29,095 nt of DNA from Nitrospinota bacterium (GCA_016212295.1 JACRGO010000190.1:1-29095), one strand, 5' to 3'. Shown: positions 8,505 through 16,822, counted from the stretch's first letter. The notes: generated from the sequence alone by a model not told the origin. Numbers and translations: made by a program.

Positions 8505-8731
8505 TAGTATAGGAATTTCCATTTTAAATCTTTTAAAATCAGGTAAATATATGAATCACACCCCCCTTGATCCCCCCTTGCCAGGGGGGAATTATTGATA
8601 TATTCCCACTTAAAAAAGGGGGCCAGGGGGATGTCAATTCTTTTGGTTGCGGCGAAGCAGGGAACGGTTTCAAACCGTTCCCTGCTCAGTGTTCTATTTT
8701 CAGTCCGCCCGAAGGGCGATAAGTTCAGTGC
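8505..8731 (+). repeat. About 230-bp dispersed repeat, copy B
   Basis: This is the inverted partner of copy A (3284-3512). It starts TAGTATAGGAATTT, contains the same C-rich hairpin (about 8558-8591) and ends GTCCGCCCGAAGGGCGATAA plus GTTCAG. It carries a perfect 14-bp-arm palindrome at 8657-8685 (GCAGGGAACGGTTT, one base, then the complement) that is absent from copy A. It lies upstream of the receptor gene. On the minus strand its inner edge reads TATACT (complement of 8507-8512), a plausible -10 element for the receptor operon, though no convincing -35 element was seen. Confidence 0.8.
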
Positions 8732-8762
8732 AAGCTGACTTTCATTTTTTAAAACCCATACT

Positions 8763-9611
8763 TCAGCGCCTTGGCTTGCTTTCAGGGAAATTCATAGCCG
8801 CGTCTTCCTTCCACAACACCCTGTGCTCCAGACATGGAATGCTCTTCCGAATCTCAGACTGGTACACGTGGTCCAGTTCCGCCGCTATCACGGTTTCCTT
8901 TTCCGAGGCCCTTGCCGCGACCTTTCCCCACGGGTCCGCTATCATTGCGTTTCCGTATGTCGTCCTTTCATGGCCATGGACGCCGCACTGGGCCGGAGCC
9001 GCCATGTACGCCTGGTTTTCAATGGCCCGCGCCCTTACCAGGACTTCCCAATGGTCCTTTCCGGTCCTGAAGGTAAAGGCGGACGGGGCGAAGATTATTT
9101 CAGCCCCTGCAGCAGCAAGCCTTCTGTAAAGCTCCGGGAACCGCAAATCGTAACATATAGACAGCCCAACCCTCCCGAATGGGGTGTCGGCCACGACCGC
9201 CTTGTCCCCCCTTTTCACGAAATCCGACTCCCTGTGCGTCTCGCCATTTACGAGGTCGGCGTCAAAGAGGTGGACCTTGTCGTATCGCGCCGCCACATCT
9301 CCTTTGTCGTTAATGAGAAGAGACGTGTTGGTTGCCTTGCCGTCTCCGGCCTTGATGGGGATAGAGCCTCCCACGATCCACACCCGGTGCTCAGCGGCGA
9401 ATTTTTTCAGGAACAGGACTGATTCTCCGCTCTCCGGGTCCTCGGCGGCCTTTGCCTTTTCTCTCTCCTCGCCCATGAAGGAAAAATTTTCAGGAAGGGC
9501 AAGGAGGCCCGCGCCCATGTCGACTCCTCGCGTCAGAAGGGAGTATGCCTTTTCGAGGTTTTCTCTTTTTTTATTTCCGGAATTCATTTGGACCGCCGCC
9601 ACTATTGCCAC
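8763..9611 (-). CDS. Carbon-nitrogen hydrolase, Nit1/Nit2-like (nitrilase superfamily)
   Basis: This cytoplasmic amidase-type hydrolase acts on non-peptide C-N bonds. With the start used here it has 282 residues. The Glu-Lys-Cys triad is complete: Glu41 in LPENFSF, Lys112 in RYDKVHLFD and Cys153 in SICYDLRFPELYR. A conserved RARAIENQ follows. The frame is open to 9722, but the GTG at 9611 is preferred because GGAGG lies seven bases upstream, the protein then begins VAIVAAVQMNS as the family does, and the longer form would overlap the preceding gene. Nit relatives hydrolyse deaminated glutathione or omega-amides; the substrate here cannot be told. It follows jetD after 71 bp on the same strand but is probably a resident gene, not part of Wadjet. 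Confidence 0.9.
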   Translation of the reverse strand: MAIVAAVQMNSGNKKRENLEKAYSLLTRGVDMGAGLLALPENFSFMGEEREKAKAAEDPESGESVLFLKKFAAEHRVWIVGGSIPIKAGDGKATNTSLLINDKGDVAARYDKVHLFDADLVNGETHRESDFVKRGDKAVVADTPFGRVGLSICYDLRFPELYRRLAAAGAEIIFAPSAFTFRTGKDHWEVLVRARAIENQAYMAAPAQCGVHGHERTTYGNAMIADPWGKVAARASEKETVIAAELDHVYQSEIRKSIPCLEHRVLWKEDAAMNFPESKPRR

Positions 9612-9682
9612 TTGCCTGCCTCCACTAAATGAAAAATTCAGGTGATTTTTTTTGCGTATCTTGTAAACGTTCACGTCCGGCT

Positions 9683-10876
9683 TCAACGGAATCCTGCCCT
9701 CACAAGCGCTGCCTCTACCCACGCAAAACCAATTCGTTCCTGCTCCAGCCGCAATGAAGGCGCAATACTATTGCAGCGTAGATCATCGTAGAGCGCTGAT
9801 TCTTCTGGTTGCAGGCGATTCAACTCCCTATTTGCAGGACTATCCTCTCCTCCCCAGAATGCGCGGTGCTCCAGCAAGGTTTCACGATCCATCAACAGGG
9901 AGCGGGCCGCCGGAAAATAGCTCCGCAACTGATCAAGGATTGCAAAGCCGTGGCTGTCGATATCGCCCCAGTAAATAATCTCCTTGTGTCTGAGCCAGTC
10001 AGCTTGCGCGAGTGTGTCGAAACCGTAGCCTGAGCCAAACAGAACCAGGCTATCAGGTACGCGCGGAAAGGCGAGGAAATTGATTTCATTCTCCGTGATA
10101 AAGACCCGCCTGACAGGCAATATAAGTTGAGCAAACTCGCCGCACGCCACGGTAAGATCGGACATACCCTGAATAAAAAATTTCGGGTCTAGGATACGGA
10201 AGCGGATTTGCGAGGATTTTGGCTTAAAACCATAGCGCATCTCAAACCCGCCAGCGCCTGTGTACTGTGTATTGATGGATTCGGGCGGGAGAACGATATC
10301 AAGTAACTCGCCGAGCAAGCCCCTGTGCCGTTCAATGAACTTAGTATCAACACCTGGGGCGTCTATCTGGCGAAGATAAACTCCGGAACGGGGATGGCCC
10401 ACCACCCAATTCAGCACGGCAAGCAGTGCCGGCCAATTACCGGAATTATCAAGTACTGTCAGCGGATATTTTTTCAACCAAGGACTCAGCGCCGGGAAGC
10501 CGCCTGTAATGGTTGCCGCCAATGCACGGAACATGGCTGCGTCACGCTGCTTGCCGATCAGCGCCAAGCCGTCCCGCTCACACTCAAGGACAGCGGCCAC
10601 TGGTATCCGGTTACGTCCCAGTTGACGATGATTAAACTCTCGCCACTCCAACTGGTAACCGGCGCCGGTTTCGTCCCTGGAAACCGCAACCAGCCCTGCA
10701 ATCCACCGCCGCGCCAATTCAAAGTGTTCGGAGAGAGCTTGGGGGGTCGGCTTTTTCAAGGGAATACGCAAGGGAAAGACCGGTTCACCACCCAGCATTG
10801 CCGCCAGAATCCGGCCAGTGTCCCACTCCCGGCGGACTCTTTTACGGATATCGCCAGGCGTACTCCAGCCGCTCAT
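9683..10876 (-). CDS. jetD: Wadjet nuclease subunit JetD (DUF3322/DUF2220, Toprim)
   Basis: JetD is the endonuclease of the Wadjet anti-plasmid system. It is recruited once the JetABC motor has extruded a small circular DNA, which it then cleaves. The protein has 397 residues: an N-terminal DUF3322 region (about 1-190) and a C-terminal DUF2220/Toprim domain. The metal-binding acidic residues are visible as Glu262 in FITENEINFLAF and Asp305/Asp307 in YWGDIDSHGFAIL, with a C-terminal LRLEQERIGFAW motif. The length is normal and the active site looks intact. Its ATG overlaps the jetC stop by four bases (ATGA), indicating translational coupling. It is the last gene of the jetABCD operon. Confidence 0.93.
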   Translation of the reverse strand: MSGWSTPGDIRKRVRREWDTGRILAAMLGGEPVFPLRIPLKKPTPQALSEHFELARRWIAGLVAVSRDETGAGYQLEWREFNHRQLGRNRIPVAAVLECERDGLALIGKQRDAAMFRALAATITGGFPALSPWLKKYPLTVLDNSGNWPALLAVLNWVVGHPRSGVYLRQIDAPGVDTKFIERHRGLLGELLDIVLPPESINTQYTGAGGFEMRYGFKPKSSQIRFRILDPKFFIQGMSDLTVACGEFAQLILPVRRVFITENEINFLAFPRVPDSLVLFGSGYGFDTLAQADWLRHKEIIYWGDIDSHGFAILDQLRSYFPAARSLLMDRETLLEHRAFWGGEDSPANRELNRLQPEESALYDDLRCNSIAPSLRLEQERIGFAWVEAALVRAGFR

Positions 10877-13800
10877 GCCGGTCTCGCATTCCGCTCGGCG
10901 CGGTACTCAGAGATGGTGAGATTTCGCAATTGCGAATCCCGCCCGTCTTCATTGTGGACAAAGCCGACGCTGGAGACAAAGGGTTCGATAATGTGGATTT
11001 TTTGCAAAGGAGTGACAATCAGCAGTTGCAGGTTGAGCTTCTTGAAGAGTTCCAAACCGAAACGGGCCGACTCATCCGAGCCGCGTCCGAAGGCCTCGTC
11101 TATGACCACAAAACGAAAACTGCGCGAGCGCACGGCGCCCCACTCAAGTCCGAATTGATAAGCCAGGCTGGCCGCCAGAACGGTATAGGCAAGCTTCTCT
11201 TTCTGTCCGCCGGATTTGCCGCCGGAGTCTGTATAGTGTTCATGCTCGCTATCATCCTCACGCCAGCGCTCGGACGCCGCGAACACGAACCATTGCCGCA
11301 CATCGGTGACTTTGCGCGTCCAGCGGCGGTCGAACTCAGCGCTCCCTTCGCGGCCGCGAAAGCGTTCGATAATTCCCTTTACCTGCAGGAATTTCACCTC
11401 GGAATACTGGGCGTCTTCCGAACCAGTCAAGGCGCCCTCGGTGCAAACGCGCAATTCCTGCTGGAAATCACGGTTCTCCGGATCGGAGCTGGGCTGCGCC
11501 ACCAGCAAAATATAACGCCCAGGGTTGTAATCAATCTGGGCAAGCGAGGCGTTGATGCGCTCAATGCGCTCGCGTATCGTCTCCCTTTCCCGCGCCAATT
11601 GGGACTGGAAATTGGCAACCTCGCGGATAGTGTTTTCGTTGAGCAATTCCTTGAAACGCGCCTCGAAACGGGGCAGATCGTCGGTTTGAAGCTGTTGCAG
11701 CATGGAGCGGTATTCGTGGGCCGCATCCACGCTGGCGTCCGCGTCCTTGGTTTCCAATGGATATTTGTTGCGGTACTCCTGCATCGCCTTGACGATCTTC
11801 TCTTGCAGACGCTTGAGCTTGCCCTCTTCCGCGTCGATTTTTGCCTGTAACCATTCGCGCATGTCGCGCTCCCGGTTAACGCAGGACTCCACGGCCAGGG
11901 TATGTTCTCCCAGCGCCTCGGCGCGCAACTCGCCAAGCTGTATAAAGCGTGTTTCCCGTTGACCAGCGTCAAACGCATCAACGGCGGTTTGGCACTCAAC
12001 GAGCAGCAAGCCCGCCTCCTTCTGCTTTACTTCATTTCTGTCAAGTTCCTTGTTGCGCTCGTCCAAATCATTTTCGGTCTGCTTCAATCTTTCTTCAAGC
12101 TCCTTGAGCCTGGCGGCCAGCGTTTGCAGAATATCAGATGCGGCCTCCAACATTTTTTTTTCGTCCTCAAGTTCCGCAATGGCGACGGCAAGAGGCCGCC
12201 AGTCGAGTTCACTGAAGTCGATGTATTCGCCAATCCGGGCCAGCCATTGCAGGCGTCCGCCCAGCGCCTCCCGCTCTTTTTGGATTGCGGTGATGCGAAC
12301 CACAATGGAGTGTATGCGGCTTTCCAGGGCCGCAGCCTGTTTTTCCAGCGCGGTTATCTTCTCTTTATTGCTCCAGCCCAGGACATAGCGGCTGCGGTCA
12401 TCAAGACGATGGCGATCATCCTTTTCATGGCGGTCCGCGCCTGCCTTGATTTGTCCTGCGCGGGTAATCGCCTGCTTCTCCCGGCGAAACTGCTCCATGG
12501 TCTTGCAGCAGGCATAGTCGAAACGGCGCGCCAGTTCGTTTTCCAGCCAACTATAAAATGGGGAATCTGGCTTGAGCGCGAGTTTGCGCGCCAGTGAATC
12601 AGGATGGAGGGAAGAAAGAGCATCCGCCTTGGATTCCCGCACCCGGTAATAAACCAGCCGTCCCTTCAGATGGGTTTGTTCAACCCAGGCGGCGACCCCG
12701 GCGTAATAAAGTTCCGGCGTCAATAATGATAGTCCGAAGTTATGCAGAAGCCGCTCAGCAGCGCCTTCCCATGCGGCGTCTTCAACGCGGACCTGTATCA
12801 GTTCTCCGGCAAAAGGCATAGCTTCCTCCGGTACATTCATCGCCGAACAAAGCATCCGCCGGATGGCAATTTGCGCTTCCGGAATATTGCTGCGCCGCTG
12901 CCGGAGTGAAATTAGTTCCTTTTCAATTGCTTCGTGTTCCTGCCTGAGACTTCGCATATCAACTTCAGCTTCCGTTAGCTGATTTTGAAGCTCGGCTTCA
13001 CGCTTTTGACAAGCTTCGCTCAATTCGGAAATAAGACGATGATTACCGGCAAAACCGTCAACATCGTTCACGGGAGGAATATCCAACTGCCGCGCAAGCT
13101 CCGCATAACGCTCGGCGCGGGCCAGCTTTTTCGTTTTTTCCTGCTGCTTGAGATTGATGTCAGCAGCAATGCGCTGGATGCGGTCGCCGCCGTTTTCCGA
13201 GATGGCCCGCTTGATCTCGTCGCGCTCGCCTTGCTGAAGGCCGCGAGTTTCAGCCAAGGCCCTGGCTCGGTTGGCCAGGCGGTGATGTTCGTCCTTCAGG
13301 TTGGCCAATCTTTTTTCCAGAAGGTCAGCCTTAAGAAAGGCGAAATAGGGTTTCAGCGCATCACGGCAGTTGCGCCAGTCCACTATTTGCGTCGTGAGTT
13401 CGTCAAAGCGCGAGCAATCTGCGACCAGCGGAGAAAGGCGCGCGACCTGGTCCTTTGTTTTAAGCACCGCTTCATGGGCGCGATTCAGGTCATCAAAATG
13501 GCGAATGAGGGCCGAGATGCGCGACTCCACATCAAAGGCTTCCAGCATGTGCTCCCGCACAAAATCCGTGAGGCTGCCAACCGACTTCATGGATACCGTC
13601 TGGTGGAACAACTCCAGCGCCTGGTCATTTTCAATGCCAAAGCGACGCCGGAAAGCCGCGGCATACGACAGGAAGGTTTCAAACAATTCCACACCTGGCA
13701 TTCCGCGCAAACGCTTTTTCAAGTCGCTGATGTTAGGGCCAAATCCCGTGAAGTCCGTGGCAATGGACATACTCCGGTCAGCCGCCAGATAAAAACGAGC

Positions 13801-14259
13801 AGGCGGCCCCTGTGCGTCTTTTGTCCAGAAAAACACCTGGGCCAAAGTAACGTTGAGCACAAAGCCTTCATTTCGGAAAACTCCGAGAATCACCGAGTAG
13901 TTATTGTGGTCGCGCAAGGCGACAGGCTTGGCGGAAACCCCCGATTCGCTCCGCTCTGACTTGTAATGTCCAAGCACGTATGAACGCAGTGTCCGCTCCC
14001 TGGATTCCGCGCCCGCTGCCTTGTTATAGGCAACGCGGCTTGGCGACACCAATAATGTAGTTATCGCATCCACCAAGGTTGATTTACCAGAACCGATGTC
14101 GCCCGTGAGGAGTGCGTTGTCGCCTCCAGGCTCCAGTATCCGCGCCTTGTTATTGAAAGTGCCCCAGTTGTAAACCTCCAGACGATGGAGACGGAAACCG
14201 CTCCGTTCTTCCTTGCCTGAAAAATCAAGAATTCCGTTTTCGATGGCCCCCATGTTCAT
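10873..14259 (-). CDS. jetC: Wadjet SMC-like ATPase JetC
   Basis: JetC is the MukB/SMC-like motor of Wadjet, which dimerises, binds JetA and JetB, and drives loop extrusion on plasmid DNA. The protein has 1128 residues. The N-terminal ATPase half has Walker A GDIGSGKST at 53-61. Long charged heptad-rich coiled coils (about 230-470 and 610-930) flank a hinge region of about 480-600. The C-terminal half has the signature SGGKSGGQKEK at 1012-1022 and Walker B FRFVVIDEAFGRGSDES with catalytic Glu1055. All ATPase motifs are intact. The start overlaps the jetB stop by four bases, and a second in-frame ATG two codons on could also serve. The gene uses CGC/CGG arginine codons more than the housekeeping genes in the window. 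Confidence 0.95.
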   Translation of the reverse strand: MNMGAIENGILDFSGKEERSGFRLHRLEVYNWGTFNNKARILEPGGDNALLTGDIGSGKSTLVDAITTLLVSPSRVAYNKAAGAESRERTLRSYVLGHYKSERSESGVSAKPVALRDHNNYSVILGVFRNEGFVLNVTLAQVFFWTKDAQGPPARFYLAADRSMSIATDFTGFGPNISDLKKRLRGMPGVELFETFLSYAAAFRRRFGIENDQALELFHQTVSMKSVGSLTDFVREHMLEAFDVESRISALIRHFDDLNRAHEAVLKTKDQVARLSPLVADCSRFDELTTQIVDWRNCRDALKPYFAFLKADLLEKRLANLKDEHHRLANRARALAETRGLQQGERDEIKRAISENGGDRIQRIAADINLKQQEKTKKLARAERYAELARQLDIPPVNDVDGFAGNHRLISELSEACQKREAELQNQLTEAEVDMRSLRQEHEAIEKELISLRQRRSNIPEAQIAIRRMLCSAMNVPEEAMPFAGELIQVRVEDAAWEGAAERLLHNFGLSLLTPELYYAGVAAWVEQTHLKGRLVYYRVRESKADALSSLHPDSLARKLALKPDSPFYSWLENELARRFDYACCKTMEQFRREKQAITRAGQIKAGADRHEKDDRHRLDDRSRYVLGWSNKEKITALEKQAAALESRIHSIVVRITAIQKEREALGGRLQWLARIGEYIDFSELDWRPLAVAIAELEDEKKMLEAASDILQTLAARLKELEERLKQTENDLDERNKELDRNEVKQKEAGLLLVECQTAVDAFDAGQRETRFIQLGELRAEALGEHTLAVESCVNRERDMREWLQAKIDAEEGKLKRLQEKIVKAMQEYRNKYPLETKDADASVDAAHEYRSMLQQLQTDDLPRFEARFKELLNENTIREVANFQSQLARERETIRERIERINASLAQIDYNPGRYILLVAQPSSDPENRDFQQELRVCTEGALTGSEDAQYSEVKFLQVKGIIERFRGREGSAEFDRRWTRKVTDVRQWFVFAASERWREDDSEHEHYTDSGGKSGGQKEKLAYTVLAASLAYQFGLEWGAVRSRSFRFVVIDEAFGRGSDESARFGLELFKKLNLQLLIVTPLQKIHIIEPFVSSVGFVHNEDGRDSQLRNLTISEYRAERNARPA

Positions 14260-14864
14260 GTCTGTTCACCATTTGTGGCGCCGCCGGGCGGATTGCCGGA
14301 ATACGCTGCCAGGCGTTGATCAAAATCGGACAGCCATTGGGCGTCGGCAAAGGCTTTCAAAATACGGCGCACTTCAATGAGATGATTTTGCCCTTGCAAG
14401 CGGCGCGCAAAACCCAGTTCGATAATCTTGTTCAGATATGTATCAATTTGATCCACAATGCGCGCCTCGTTAGCGCCGGTAGGCAGGAATACCCTGACCA
14501 TTTCAACCACTTCGTCACGGGAAAGGATGAGTCGCGTATCCTCGCCGCCGGCGTCAAACTCGGCCAATTTCTTGCGCAGCAACACAAGCAGCAGGCTCAC
14601 CGGAAATGATAACGGACGCTTTACCACCAAACGGGGCAAGGCGTTCCCTTCCACAGGCGCCGGACAGCTTTTCAGCCACGCGTAACCTTCCGCCTCATCA
14701 AGCATCAGTTCAAGCCCCAGCAGCGCGAGGTAATCCCTGACCCTGGCCTGCAAATTGAGCAGCGCCTGCCATATATCCACGCCAGTATCCTGATAGACGA
14801 TGCCTTTCATCAAGGCAATCAATACTCGCGGGAACGCCTGCCCTTCAAATTCGCTGTTTTGCAT
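14256..14864 (-). CDS. jetB: Wadjet subunit JetB (DUF4194, MukE/KITE-like)
   Basis: JetB is the small winged-helix KITE subunit that binds the JetA kleisin and helps load or regulate the JetC motor. The protein has 202 residues, the usual DUF4194 size. It starts FPRVLIALMKGIVYQDTG after a short leader, has the typical YLALLGLELMLDEAEGYAWL segment, then SFPVSLLLVLLRKKLAEFD, and ends in a helix-rich winged-helix region (LGFARRLQGQNHLIEVRRIL). It begins four bases after the jetA stop and its stop overlaps the jetC start. Identification rests on sequence character together with the diagnostic gene order. Confidence 0.92.
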   Translation of the reverse strand: MQNSEFEGQAFPRVLIALMKGIVYQDTGVDIWQALLNLQARVRDYLALLGLELMLDEAEGYAWLKSCPAPVEGNALPRLVVKRPLSFPVSLLLVLLRKKLAEFDAGGEDTRLILSRDEVVEMVRVFLPTGANEARIVDQIDTYLNKIIELGFARRLQGQNHLIEVRRILKAFADAQWLSDFDQRLAAYSGNPPGGATNGEQT

Positions 14865-14868
14865 GTTC

Positions 14869-16317
14869 TCATCTATTAAAAATCACTCGCGGCAAACTGC
14901 CGCTTCGGCTAACATTGTTGCTGTCAACCCAACGCACAACGTCGTAATTTACATCATCAAAAAACGCTTTACTGTCCTCACTGGCCAAAGCGAGATATGC
15001 CACCAGTTCCGCCAATCCTTTTTTCAATGGAAATTCGTCGAGCAACTCTCCGAGGGTAATTTGCTGGCGTGTTTGTAAGGCATGGCGTACTTGTGCCGCA
15101 AGGTGCGCCTTGTCAACCACCACATGGCCGAACAGCGCGTCCACCACGACATGTGCGTCATCGCCAACCAGTATTTTTTCATCGTTGATTACCGGTTTGA
15201 TTGACGCTGAAAAGAGGGGGCGCTCCATGGGTAATTCAATGCTCGGTGAAGTATCATCAATCTCCATGAACGCGGGGTCTTTCGGTATGGCCTCGCGCAA
15301 GTTCAACGCATGAGCCTCGATATTATGAATTATCTCCATGATACGGCGATTTTCGAGCCAAACCTTATCGTCGAGAAAACGGCGCAACTGCTGTGAAAGC
15401 AACGACACCGTGCGCTGCGTGTGCTCGCCGGCCTCAAGCCAGTCGTAATGAACCCGTTTCAGGCGGGCATCCGGTTCAAGTATACGCACTGCGTGTAATT
15501 TAAATACCTCTCTGAGCAAGAAGGACAATTCCTCCTGCCGTTCCGGCGACATCAGAAAATCCCAGAATGCCCGGAAACTCTTGCCCTGGTCTGAATCCGC
15601 GATCGCGTCGCGCTCGCCAAAAATCGACTCCAGCAAATCACCCTTGGCGCCTTCCCACGACGCGATGCGCTCCCGTGTGCTACGGTCAAGTAAGCGGAAA
15701 TTTTGCTCCACCTCGCGAAAATCGGAGAGCAGTTCCCGCGCCGTGGAAGACACCTGCTGGAAGCGGTCTTTCAGCGCCGTCTCGTCGAGCACGGCGAATT
15801 CTCCGACATGGACACGCGCGATCTCGGCTTCAATCTCCGACTTGCGCCTTTCCAACTCACGAATACGCGCGTCAGGATTGGTATCACTGCCTTCCACCAT
15901 TTGCCTGAGCAATTCGAACACCGTCATCAGGCGCGACTCCGTGCCCACGAAGGGGCGTTTGGTGAGGCCCTCCAGCCAGGCAATGGACTTCTCGCTGGCC
16001 GATGTCAGGTCGAAATGCGCCTCGTCTGATCCGGGCGGGTAATATTTGCGTAGCCAGCCGCGTGTCTCCTGGGTCCAGTCCCCAAGATAAACCGCCGCCG
16101 GTTTGGGAAACGCGGCTTCTCCCAGCGACTCGCGCAGGTGAAACAACTCATCTTCCAGTTTTGTAATGAGCTCAGCCTGCGCCATGCCGCGTGCGTTGGG
16201 CAGGACAAACACCCGGTGGAGAAAGCTCGCCACCAGCGGCGCGTGATCGGCCAACAGCAACCGCCAGGCGGGATGGCTGCGGCGCAATGCATCAAGAGTG
16301 GCGTAGTCCATGCTCAT
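14869..16317 (-). CDS. jetA: Wadjet subunit JetA (DUF3375, MukF/kleisin-like)
   Basis: JetA is the kleisin that bridges the two JetC heads. With the ATG at 16317 it has 482 residues, typical for DUF3375. The N-terminus (MDYATLDALRRSHPAWRLLL) is characteristic of the family. A middle region of about 150-260 is coiled-coil rich, and the C-terminal part contains GDDAHVVVDALFGHVVVDK. The frame extends three codons further to a TTG at 16326, and another ATG follows at 16311; neither has a strong ribosome site. The upstream 59-aa gene ends one base before the TTG, so translation may be coupled. Encoded first in jetABCD, it marks the operon as type I Wadjet. Confidence 0.93.
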   Translation of the reverse strand: MSMDYATLDALRRSHPAWRLLLADHAPLVASFLHRVFVLPNARGMAQAELITKLEDELFHLRESLGEAAFPKPAAVYLGDWTQETRGWLRKYYPPGSDEAHFDLTSASEKSIAWLEGLTKRPFVGTESRLMTVFELLRQMVEGSDTNPDARIRELERRKSEIEAEIARVHVGEFAVLDETALKDRFQQVSSTARELLSDFREVEQNFRLLDRSTRERIASWEGAKGDLLESIFGERDAIADSDQGKSFRAFWDFLMSPERQEELSFLLREVFKLHAVRILEPDARLKRVHYDWLEAGEHTQRTVSLLSQQLRRFLDDKVWLENRRIMEIIHNIEAHALNLREAIPKDPAFMEIDDTSPSIELPMERPLFSASIKPVINDEKILVGDDAHVVVDALFGHVVVDKAHLAAQVRHALQTRQQITLGELLDEFPLKKGLAELVAYLALASEDSKAFFDDVNYDVVRWVDSNNVSRSGSLPRVIFNR

Positions 16318-16327
16318 ATATTTCAAT

Positions 16328-16507
16328 TCACTTTTTTTTCAGAACAAAGGAAACATCCACGTTGGATAACTTTTTAGATTTGTCATAAGCCTTCCTATCA
16401 AAATTATGCTTCAGGTTGAAAAGGACGAATTCCAAGTATTCATCCATTGCCAACACCTTGCCGTCCGGTAATTTCTCTTTAATAACCGGCAGATTCAACT
16501 TTTTCAT
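16328..16507 (-). CDS. Small hypothetical protein (59 aa) next to a nucleotidyltransferase remnant
   Basis: The ATG at 16507 opens a 59-residue frame: MKKLNLPVIKEKLPDGKVLA, then MDEYLEFVLFNLKHNF, a basic stretch, VDVSFVL and a lysine tail. It starts five bases after the stop of the nucleotidyltransferase remnant and ends just before jetA. The acidic-to-basic pattern and the MDEYLEFV motif resemble, from memory, small proteins found beside AbiEii/DUF6036-type nucleotidyltransferases, so it is probably that gene's partner. No function is known to me. It may be a former accessory or antitoxin-like protein, but nothing in the sequence proves that. Confidence 0.65.
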   Translation of the reverse strand: MKKLNLPVIKEKLPDGKVLAMDEYLEFVLFNLKHNFDRKAYDKSKKLSNVDVSFVLKKK

Positions 16508-16512
16508 AAGCT

Positions 16513-16719
16513 TTAGGCACTTTCGAGGCCGAGTTGCGCCATGATTTTATCGTATAAAGATTCAGAGCCATATTTTAAGCATAAGTCCCTGGTCTGCCGG
16601 GAAACCTTGTAATAGTTGACGGCAAAACCCCCTATCAAAACACAGGAGATTTTTTTCTTTTTAAACTCCTGGGATATAAGATGAAAAACCGTTGGGTATT
16701 TTAGTATGGGAATTTCCAT
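16513..16719 (-). pseudogene. AbiEii/DUF6036-type nucleotidyltransferase with in-frame internal deletion
   Basis: The open frame has 68 residues. Its first 45 residues carry the family's N-terminal helix and the glycine motif SCVLIGGFAVNYYKVSRQTR-D. In intact relatives the metal-binding Asp-x-Asp pair follows at once. Here the sequence instead jumps to LCLKYGSESLYDKIM, which looks like the C-terminal helix of the same family. About 100 residues, including the active site, appear to be missing without loss of frame. The product would be catalytically dead. The gene begins just beyond a repeat-rich gap and runs into the 59-aa gene, then jetA. Confidence 0.65.
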
Positions 16720-16741
16720 TTCTTTTCTTATGGATCAAACC

Positions 16742-16822
16742 ACCGCTGAGACGCAGTGGCGCGGAGAAAAAAATCCTTGATTTCAATATATGTTTTTCTC
16801 AGCGTCCCTGTGTCTTCGCGGC
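16742..16822. repeat. Degenerate inverted-repeat element (ACCGC-GAGACGC type)
   Basis: The left arm (16742-16773) reads ACCGCTGAGACGCAGTGGCG, then GGAGAAAAA. The right arm (16793-16822) is an imperfect complement, containing TTTTTCTC and TGTCTTCGCGG. It is related to the element at 6615-6710. It lies upstream of the nucleotidyltransferase remnant and has no coding content. Confidence 0.6.

Noticed and set aside
8763-9611. Nitrilase-family gene as a fifth Wadjet component
   Set aside because: A 71-bp gap, its own ribosome site, a different codon style and the known four-gene composition of Wadjet argue for a resident neighbour.
9612-9722. N-terminal extension of the nitrilase-family protein
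   Set aside because: It overlaps jetD, lacks family similarity and is bypassed by a GTG with GGAGG seven bases upstream.
10325-13959. Plus-strand open frames of 230-350 residues opposite jetC and jetD
   Set aside because: They are shadows of GC-rich minus-strand coding sequence; the minus-strand frames carry all Wadjet motifs and continuous overlaps.
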